A DNA stretch of 5,261 nucleotides from Deinococcus sp. (GTDB lineage Bacteria; Deinococcota; Deinococci; Deinococcales; Deinococcaceae), in the NCBI RefSeq assembly GCF_018260405.1, contig NZ_JAGLBG010000124.1, positions 1 through 5,261 of the forward strand, read 5' to 3'. The notes beneath the pieces were generated by a model. That model did no database searches, was not told the DNA's origin, and worked only from the letters and a program-made list of their open reading frames with translations. The translations under genes and the position numbers were made by a program. Each line of letters starts with the position of its first letter. The first letter of the stretch is position 1. Positions 1 through 5,261 of this stretch are shown piece after piece.

Positions 1-340
1 AGGTCGCTAGGGTAAGCTGCGCGTTCCACCGTTAAAGCCTAAAACATTTCCCATGGTTAGGGCCTCAGACAGCCTCGTAGACATGTTGCAAAAGCACAAC
101 CAGCCCACGTACAAACTCACACCCGCCATCCTCACCCCTTTGCTCACGCCCAAGCCTTTGCACCCGCACGCCGTCTTGGTTCGCCTGACCACGGGCAAGG
201 TGGGGGCTGCCGAAGTTACGCAACAGGTCGAATGAACCTCTGATGGGCAGCCGTCTCAGCGGCACCGAAGCATGTAGGGGCTGGCCGGAACTGTGCCCGA
301 CAACCACTTGCTACAGATTCCGTTAAATTTCTGGTACGGT
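1..340. other. Intergenic stretch without a supportable gene
   Basis: I see no convincing gene here. The open frames on both strands are short (60-80 codons), lack a ribosome binding site, and give proteins I do not recognise. The longest plus-strand frame (53-235) starts at an ATG with no purine-rich sequence before it. A possible extended -10 (TGG followed by TACGGT, 332-340) lies at the right end and could start transcription into the repeat block that follows, but it has no clear -35. The stretch could be eroded remains of an insertion or an old gene; nothing seen proves this. Confidence 0.5.
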
Positions 341-351
341 CGGAGCGCAGG

Positions 352-456
352 CAGGCCCCTTCCTGGGTGGCGCTTTGACCAAGACAGCGGGCAGGCCGCT
401 CTGACCAAGAAGCGGTCAGGCCCCATTCTGGGTGCCGTTTTGACCAAGAGGGCACC
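352..456 (+). repeat. Three degenerate repeats with a shared loop motif
   Basis: The motif TGACCAAGA, preceded by T or C, occurs three times (375-384, 401-410, 440-449). CAGGCC begins at 352, 392 and 417. Units at 352-388 and 417-453 agree at about 31 of 37 positions and are offset by 65 bp; the middle unit is a shortened version. In each case the motif sits between complementary arms: CGCT/AGCG (371-374/386-389), GGCCGCT/AGCGGTC with one G-U pair (394-400/411-417), and GGTGCC/GGCACC (431-436/451-456). The arms differ between units, yet each pairs with its partner. The middle motif can alternatively pair with downstream bases (CTGACC 401-406 with GGTCAG 414-419). The block may be repeated RNA hairpins, a protein-binding DNA array, or an intergenic repeat. 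Function unknown. Confidence 0.7.
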
Positions 457-498
457 GCCTATACTGCGAAACCCATATTGTTCCTGCCCTCATGCGCT

Positions 499-531
499 CG
501 GATTGAGTCTGGTTATTTCAGATTTAATCGG
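499..531 (+). repeat. Long imperfect inverted repeat (hairpin)
   Basis: Bases 499-511 pair with 519-531 across a 7-nt loop. There are 13 positions, of which one is a mismatch (G500/G530) and two are G-U pairs in a plus-strand transcript. The G-U pairs are stable only if RNA is made from the plus strand, which hints at an RNA hairpin rather than a DNA palindrome. No U-run follows, so it does not look like an intrinsic terminator. The left arm contains GCTCGGATTGAGTC (496-509), repeated with one difference at 1174-1187, so this may be a member of a dispersed intergenic repeat family. Confidence 0.55.
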
Positions 532-600
532 AAGTCATATGAGTCTCTGGGCATGACGAAGTCGGCAGCAGGCACCGAACTTTTGGAGAACGTCCGCCAG

Positions 601-631
601 TTTACTTGTAACGTCACAGCTGTGCTATACT
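601..631 (+). promoter_or_regulatory. Probable rpmF promoter with extended -10
   Basis: TATACT at 626-631 is a good -10 box and is preceded by TGC at 623-625, forming an extended -10. A -35 is poorly defined: TTTACT (601-606) or TTACTT (602-607) give spacers of 19 or 18 bp. Transcription would begin near 638, leaving a leader of about 105 nt before the L32 start codon. It is the best promoter upstream of rpmF. A second TATACT at 460-465 has no well-spaced -35. Confidence 0.6.
615..624. promoter_or_regulatory. Perfect palindrome inside the rpmF promoter spacer
   Basis: CACAGCTGTG is a perfect 10-bp palindrome lying between the presumed -35 and -10 and overlapping the TG of the extended -10. 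A dimeric protein bound here would block RNA polymerase, so it is a candidate operator. A short palindrome can also arise by chance, and I recognise no specific regulator site. Confidence 0.3.
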
Positions 632-685
632 TTTGGCTGTTGTCTCGCCTGACTGGAACCCCAGAACAAGGTTGAGCAGTCGCCC

Positions 686-718
686 CGGCGCAGGGCCCCA
701 ACAGTTCAAAAAGCGCCG
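686..718 (+). other. Possible leader hairpin in the rpmF 5' UTR
   Basis: CGGCGC (686-691) is perfectly complementary to GCGCCG (713-718), forming a 6-bp stem with a 21-nt loop in the presumed leader, ending 11 nt before the ribosome binding site. It could influence L32 translation, as leaders of other ribosomal protein genes do, but in such GC-rich DNA a stem of this size may be incidental. Confidence 0.3.
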
Positions 719-742
719 AGCGGCCCCCCGAGGAGAAAAATC

Positions 743-925
<183 letters not shown>

Positions 926-942
926 AATCTTTTTTCTGATTT

Positions 943-966
943 GCCCCCCACTGCGGGGGCTTTTTT
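943..966 (+). terminator. Intrinsic terminator of rpmF
   Basis: GCCCCC (943-948) pairs perfectly with GGGGGC (955-960) around a 6-nt loop and is followed at once by six T residues (961-966). This is a classical rho-independent terminator, 17 bp after the rpmF stop codon, confirming that rpmF ends its transcription unit. Confidence 0.93.
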
Positions 967-972
967 GTTGGG

Positions 973-978
973 TATAAT
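973..978 (+). promoter_or_regulatory. Consensus -10 box just after the rpmF terminator
   Basis: TATAAT at 973-978 matches the sigma-70-type -10 consensus exactly and begins 7 bp after the terminator T-run. No -35 is recognisable at 16-18 bp, because that position falls in the terminator stem. The TG at 969-970 is one base too far for a standard extended -10. If active, it would start RNA near 985 and transcribe the structured stretch up to the ferredoxin gene. Confidence 0.4.
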
Positions 979-984
979 TTGTGC

Positions 985-1188
985 CAGGCGTACCTTTCCA
1001 GGCTATATCACCCAGTCAAACCAACGTGCTGGCCGCAGGTTTTCGGGTTCAATGCCTACAGTTAACAAGGGATGAATACGGAGCAGAGCGAGTTTGGGCG
1101 CTTTCCTCAGATACGAGCAGCGGTCACTGGCTACTCCTTACCGCGAAAGCCGTAGCTTTCCCTAGTCGCCTCTGCTCGGATTGAATCC
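985..1188 (+). ncRNA. Candidate structured small RNA, family unknown
   Basis: This gene-free stretch is rich in nested complementary segments. GAGCAGAG (1081-1088) pairs perfectly with CTCTGCTC (1170-1177), closing a domain. Inside it, GCGGT/ACCGC (1120-1124/1140-1144) and GAAAGC/GCTTTC with a four-base loop CGTA (1145-1150/1155-1160) are adjacent and could stack. GGAT/ATCC (1178-1181/1185-1188) follows directly after the closing stem. A perfect -10 box lies upstream at 973-978. No protein frame with a ribosome binding site covers it. It does not match 6S RNA, tmRNA, RNase P RNA or SRP RNA as I know them. It could instead be the 5' leader of the ferredoxin gene. Both ends and the transcript itself are inferred. 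Confidence 0.3.
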
Positions 1189-1237
1189 AAAACGGCCCAG
1201 TTCAAGCGGAATCCTGTATAACTGGCGTAAAGGTTAC

Positions 1238-1244
1238 AGAGGAG
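1238..1244 (+). promoter_or_regulatory. Ribosome binding site fixing the GTG start of the ferredoxin
   Basis: AGAGGAG ends 5 nt before the GTG at 1250. It is the only good Shine-Dalgarno sequence in this frame and favours GTG over the in-frame TTG at 1181, which lies in structured non-coding sequence. A weak -10-like TATAAC (1217-1222) just upstream lacks a clear -35. Confidence 0.75.
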
Positions 1245-1249
1245 ATCCC

Positions 1250-1591
1250 GTGCCTGCTAAGTTCTTTCCGACCAACGGCCATCTGCTGATCTGCCAGAAC
1301 AGTCAATGTCTGGGGCGTGGCTCGGGCCTGCTGTACAGGGCGCTGTGGAACTACCTGGAGCGTGAATCGCTGGCCTACTACAAGGCGGGCGGCACGGTTC
1401 GTCTAACTGAGAGTGGCTGCCTGGGGGCGTGCAGCTATGGCCCGGCGATGTGCGTCTACCGCCGAACCGCGCAGGGCCTGGAAGAAAGCTGGTACGGGGC
1501 CGCCGATTTTCCGCTGGCCTGCGCTATAGCCCAGGCCGTACAGCAAGGCGGTGCCCTTCCCAGCGAGCGCCGCTATGGTCCGGAACCCTAA
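1250..1591 (+). CDS. (2Fe-2S) ferredoxin domain protein, thioredoxin-like fold
   Basis: A 113-residue protein of the thioredoxin-like [2Fe-2S] ferredoxin family, cytoplasmic electron carriers or Fe-S proteins. Likely ligands are C15 and C20 (HLLICQNSQC) and C57 and C61 (SGCLGACSYGP), matching the family's Cys-x(n)-Cys and SGCLGxCxxGP patterns. The central segment YRALWNYLERE resembles the first helix, VRLTESGC the strand leading to the second ligand pair, and SWYGAADFPLACAIAQAV the usual closing WYG motif and final helix. C68 is an extra cysteine. The length fits a single-domain member, with a short charged tail. The GTG start is chosen for its AGAGGAG site. No redox partner lies beside it. 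It converges with the HRDC gene, leaving only 13 bp between the stop codons. The fold assignment is firm; the physiological partner is unknown. Confidence 0.88.
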   Translation: MPAKFFPTNGHLLICQNSQCLGRGSGLLYRALWNYLERESLAYYKAGGTVRLTESGCLGACSYGPAMCVYRRTAQGLEESWYGAADFPLACAIAQAVQQGGALPSERRYGPEP

Positions 1592-1604
1592 AAGGCCGCC
1601 CATT

Positions 1605-1613
<9 letters not shown>
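1588..1613. terminator. Possible weak bidirectional terminator between convergent genes
   Basis: CTAAAA (1588-1593) is complementary to TTTTAG (1603-1608). In another register AAAGGC (1591-1596) is complementary to GCCTTT (1608-1613). Both stems are short and involve the two stop codons (TAA at 1589-1591 on the plus strand and 1605-1607 on the minus strand). The A-rich and T-rich arms would serve either direction, but the stems are weak, so this is only a candidate. Confidence 0.3.
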
Positions 1614-3320
<1,707 letters not shown>

Positions 3321-3327
3321 ACCCCTT

Positions 3328-3333
3328 ACTATG
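3328..3333 (-). promoter_or_regulatory. Candidate -10 for the HRDC gene (possible leaderless start)
   Basis: On the minus strand CATAGT ends 7 nt before the ATG, the spacing expected if the transcript begins at the start codon, an arrangement known to be common in Deinococcus. The AAGGGG that also lies here sits only 1 nt from the ATG, too close for a normal Shine-Dalgarno site. No good -35 is visible. Confidence 0.35.
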
Positions 3334-3373
3334 CCGCAGATAGAACCCTCAGGGAACGTTTAAACCCGTGCCG

Positions 3374-3379
3374 TAGCAT
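3374..3379 (+). promoter_or_regulatory. Candidate -10 for the secreted-protein gene (possible leaderless start)
   Basis: TAGCAT fits the TAnnnT form and ends 6 nt before the ATG at 3386. No Shine-Dalgarno sequence precedes that ATG. This is again what a leaderless transcript would look like. The -35 is not evident. The two divergent starts share only 65 bp. Confidence 0.35.
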
Positions 3380-3385
3380 GTGGGC

Positions 3386-4453
3386 ATGAATAAATTGCTG
3401 ATGACGGTCCTTTTGCTTGCGGCGCCCTGCGCGGCGGCCCAGACTATTCCAGCTGTTCCCCCCGGCCAGATGCCCAGTGTGGCTCCCGTTGCCGCGCCCG
3501 TTCAGACCACAGCAGACCAGACTGTGCCCGCGACTTTCAAACTGAGCGCTCCAGTAGGGTCCACGCTGGAACTGACCAGCACGACCACCACCCGCATGTC
3601 CATTTCAGACGTGCAGGTCGCGGCGGCCCCCGGTTCCAAAGTCAGCGCAGCCAAGCTGAACGAGATTCGCCGTAGCATGACCGCCGGGCTGAACAAGGCC
3701 AGTAGTCTTCAGGCCATGACCTTCAGCGGCAAGACCTTCGTAAAAGTCGCAGGCCGCGACGCTGCCGGAAACACCACCCTAATCGCCACCACCAGCCAGA
3801 ACCTGCCCAAGGCGCCCGGAGCCAGCCGCGCGGGGCCGCAGACCATCACCATGAAAGTGACCGAGGTGATCTCGCCTGAAGGCAAGCTGACCAACCTGAA
3901 GGTGGAATCCGACAACTCGCAGCTTACGGCCATGTTCAAATCGTTAAGCGCCGACAAGCTCAACTCGGTTGTCGAGCAACAGGGCGGTACCTTCACTGGC
4001 GTCTACGGCGCCCCGCTGGTGCCCGGTATGCCCCAGACCAAAACCACCAAGGTCGACGCACAGAGCCTGTTAAGTGGCCTGTTGACCTCCGTGGCCGGGC
4101 CACAGGGCCAGCAGATGTTTGGTCAGGTGCAGGCCACTCCCATGACTGCCACCGTAACGACCACCTACAAGGGCACCGACGCGCAGGGTCGTCACATCTT
4201 TGCCACCCGCAGCGCCTACAATCCCTGGCAGGTCAGCCTACAGGCGGCGGCAGGCAGCAAAACGCCCATGCAGATGAAGCTGCAACTGGCCGACATGAAG
4301 TCCGGCGGCACCACGCTGTACCGCGCCGACGGCCTGCCCAGCAGCATGCAGCAGTCCAGCGACATGAACATGAAGGTCACCATGATCGTCGAGGGCATAC
4401 AGATCAGCATGACCATGACCATGAATCAGCAGATGACTATGCAGGCTCGCTGA
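3386..4453 (+). CDS. Secreted methionine-rich protein of unknown function
   Basis: A 355-residue protein I do not recognise with confidence. It begins with a signal peptide: MNK, a hydrophobic core LLMTVLLLAAP, then CAAA with a likely signal peptidase I cut after A18. C15 is preceded by proline, so this is not a good lipobox. Mature residues 20-45 are Pro/Ala/Gln-rich. The rest is Thr/Ser/Lys-rich with alternating polar and hydrophobic residues, suggesting mostly beta-strands, for example LELTSTTTTRMSISDVQV, TITMKVTEVISPEGKLTNLKVES, TATVTTTYKGTDAQGRHIF. The C-terminal third is rich in methionine, ending MTMTMNQQMTMQAR. The EVISPEGKL pattern and overall plan recall uncharacterised secreted families such as DUF6263, a weak resemblance only. 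The ATG at 3386 is preferred over the GTG at 3380 because of the better signal peptide N-terminus and leaderless spacing. It faces the HRDC gene divergently. Confidence 0.82.
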   Translation: MNKLLMTVLLLAAPCAAAQTIPAVPPGQMPSVAPVAAPVQTTADQTVPATFKLSAPVGSTLELTSTTTTRMSISDVQVAAAPGSKVSAAKLNEIRRSMTAGLNKASSLQAMTFSGKTFVKVAGRDAAGNTTLIATTSQNLPKAPGASRAGPQTITMKVTEVISPEGKLTNLKVESDNSQLTAMFKSLSADKLNSVVEQQGGTFTGVYGAPLVPGMPQTKTTKVDAQSLLSGLLTSVAGPQGQQMFGQVQATPMTATVTTTYKGTDAQGRHIFATRSAYNPWQVSLQAAAGSKTPMQMKLQLADMKSGGTTLYRADGLPSSMQQSSDMNMKVTMIVEGIQISMTMTMNQQMTMQAR

Positions 4454-4488
4454 TTGCTGATTGGATGACTGCGGGTTCGCGGCGTGCA

Positions 4489-4521
4489 GTTGGCCACCCA
4501 GGGCCTGGGCGGGTGGTCAAC
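4489..4521. terminator. Strong hairpin between convergent genes, possible terminator
   Basis: Bases 4489-4499 pair with 4511-4521 in an 11-bp stem (one G-U) around an 11-nt GC-rich loop. It lies 35 bp after the stop of the secreted-protein gene and between two convergent genes, where a terminator is expected. No U-run follows on either strand, so it may act as a transcript-end-stabilising or non-canonical terminator. Confidence 0.5.
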
Positions 4522-4524
4522 GAA

Positions 4525-4541
4525 ACAGACGGGCCATCTGT
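4525..4541 (-). terminator. Possible terminator of the prenyltransferase gene
   Basis: Just past the prenyltransferase stop, the minus strand reads ACAGA, a 7-nt loop, TCTGT, then TTTCGTT. This is a short 5-bp stem with a broken U-rich tail. It is weak alone, but together with the stronger hairpin directly downstream (4521-4489 in that direction) it could end transcription. Confidence 0.35.
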
Positions 4542-4542
4542 A

Positions 4543-5261
4543 TCACTTGCCGAAGCGGCGGTCTCTGCCCTGAAAGTCGCGCAGGGCACGCAGAAAGTCT
4601 ACGCGGCGAAAGCCAGGCCAGTACACGTCGCAGAAATAGTATTCGCTGTACACGCTTTGCCAGAGCATGAAACCGCTCAGGCGAATCTCGCCGCTGGTGC
4701 GGATAATAAAGTCGGGATCCGGGGTATCGGCCATGTACAGGTGACGGCTAATGTCGTCGGGCGCAAGGGTGTCCGCCACCTCGCCCAGCGTGCGGCCCTG
4801 CGCGGCTTGGGCCCGCAGGTGGGCCTTGACCGCGTCCACGATTTCTTCGCGCCCGCCGTAGCCTACGGCGATATTCAGGCGCATTCCGGTGTAGTGGCTG
4901 GTTGTGGCTTCCAGTTCCTGAAGGGCGTTCAGCACATTAGGCGGAAAATTCTCGTGCTGCCCGATAGCCCGCACACGTACCCTGTTGGCATGAATGCGCG
5001 GGTCGGTGGCCAGGTTGCGGGCTTCTTGTTCCAGTAGCCGCAGAATGTGCGCGAGTTCCTCGGGGTCGCGGCTTTTGTTGTCGGTTGAGAGCACCCAGAT
5101 AGTCGCTGCCGGAATACCGAGTTCCAGGCACCACTGAAGCACCTCATGCGCTTTTTCCGCGCCGATAGAGTGGCCCATTTCGCGCTGCATTCCGGCGGCG
5201 CGGGCAAAACGGCGGTTGCCGTCGAGAATCAGGCCCAGGTGCCCGGGCAGCTTGCCGTTCG
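4543..5261 (-). CDS. uppS: Isoprenyl transferase (cis-prenyltransferase, UppS family), N-terminus missing
   Basis: 238 residues are visible up to the window edge; perhaps 15-25 N-terminal residues are missing. Cis-prenyltransferases add isopentenyl diphosphate units in Z configuration to an allylic diphosphate, yielding undecaprenyl diphosphate for cell-wall carriers or shorter products. Counting from the first visible codon (5259), the substrate loop is LGLILDGNRRFAR with the catalytic Asp at 13; GHSIGAEK has the conserved His at 30; STDN is at 58-61; NIAVGYGGREEIVDA lies near 129-143. The diphosphate-binding RTSGEIRLSGF has Arg187 and Arg193, and YSEYYF has the metal-linked Glu206. The end DFQGRDRRFGK is typical. 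DGNRR (not DGNGRW), STDN (not SENW) and Val56 at the E. coli Ala69 position resemble actinobacterial short-chain enzymes such as M. tuberculosis Rv1086 (from memory). The family is certain; product length is not. Confidence 0.93.
   Translation of the reverse strand, partial: NGKLPGHLGLILDGNRRFARAAGMQREMGHSIGAEKAHEVLQWCLELGIPAATIWVLSTDNKSRDPEELAHILRLLEQEARNLATDPRIHANRVRVRAIGQHENFPPNVLNALQELEATTSHYTGMRLNIAVGYGGREEIVDAVKAHLRAQAAQGRTLGEVADTLAPDDISRHLYMADTPDPDFIIRTSGEIRLSGFMLWQSVYSEYYFCDVYWPGFRRVDFLRALRDFQGRDRRFGK

Noticed and set aside
53..235. 60-codon plus-strand frame, and overlapping minus-strand frames at 7-198 and 65-307
   Set aside because: No ribosome binding site, no recognisable family, and frames on both strands of similar length as expected by chance in GC-rich DNA.
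602..611. TTACTTGTAA as a Deinococcus radiation/desiccation response motif
   Set aside because: The short inverted repeat does not match the 17-bp motif (TTATGnCATnnnCATAA-like) as I know it, and it sits at a ribosomal protein gene.
478..675. 65-codon plus-strand frame upstream of rpmF
   Set aside because: It runs through the hairpin at 499-531 and the rpmF promoter, and its translation matches nothing I know.
1045..1056. GGGTTCAATGCC resembling a tRNA T-arm
   Set aside because: The flanking stem bases do not pair and no acceptor, D or anticodon arm is found upstream.
1101..1108. Minus-strand GAGGAAAG, reminiscent of the RNase P RNA core
   Set aside because: The neighbouring conserved RNase P segments are absent and the surrounding sequence does not fold in that way.
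1181..1249. TTG at 1181 as an earlier start for the ferredoxin
   Set aside because: It has no Shine-Dalgarno site, and the added residues fall in structured non-coding sequence before the family's usual N-terminus; the GTG at 1250 has a strong site.
3386..3445. Lipoprotein signal at Cys15 of the secreted protein
   Set aside because: Proline directly before the cysteine does not fit the lipobox; an AAA-Q signal peptidase I site directly follows.
4465..5037. 190-codon plus-strand frame opposite the prenyltransferase
   Set aside because: The minus strand encodes an unmistakable cis-prenyltransferase; this is its antisense shadow.

Overview
The window looks like chromosomal DNA of a Deinococcus or a close relative. 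It is GC-rich, it has a compact ribosomal protein L32 with four zinc-ligand cysteines, and it has a gene joining a cystathionine-synthase-like fold to a C-terminal HRDC domain. From memory, and not checked here, D. radiodurans carries an HRDC protein (DR_2444) and a cis-prenyltransferase (DR_2447) close together, which would fit this order. The genus call is inference from gene content.

Layout. Bases 1 to about 600 hold no gene I can support. They contain a block of three degenerate repeats (352-456) and a strong hairpin (499-531). A promoter with an extended -10 (623-631) then drives rpmF (743-925, + strand), which ends at a textbook intrinsic terminator (943-966). Bases 967-1249 are non-coding but structured: a perfect TATAAT is followed by a stem-rich stretch that may be an unannotated small RNA. 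A small thioredoxin-like [2Fe-2S] ferredoxin (1250-1591, + strand) converges almost end to end with the long HRDC gene (1605-3320, - strand). A 65-bp divergent promoter region separates that gene from a secreted, methionine-rich protein of unknown function (3386-4453, + strand). This in turn converges on a cis-prenyltransferase of the UppS family (4543-5261, - strand), whose N-terminus lies beyond the window edge.

How the genes relate. There is no clear operon; every gene appears to be its own transcription unit. L32 is a ribosome component, the ferredoxin is a probable electron carrier or Fe-S protein, the HRDC protein is probably nucleic-acid binding, the secreted protein acts outside the cytoplasmic membrane, and the prenyltransferase makes a polyprenyl carrier or precursor for the envelope.

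Most notable points: the HRDC fusion keeps the outline of a PLP enzyme but lacks the catalytic lysine; three successive hairpins in the left region present the same loop sequence on different stems; a candidate structured RNA follows rpmF and shares a 14-bp sequence with the hairpin upstream of rpmF; and the prenyltransferase looks more like the short-chain actinobacterial subgroup than classical UppS.
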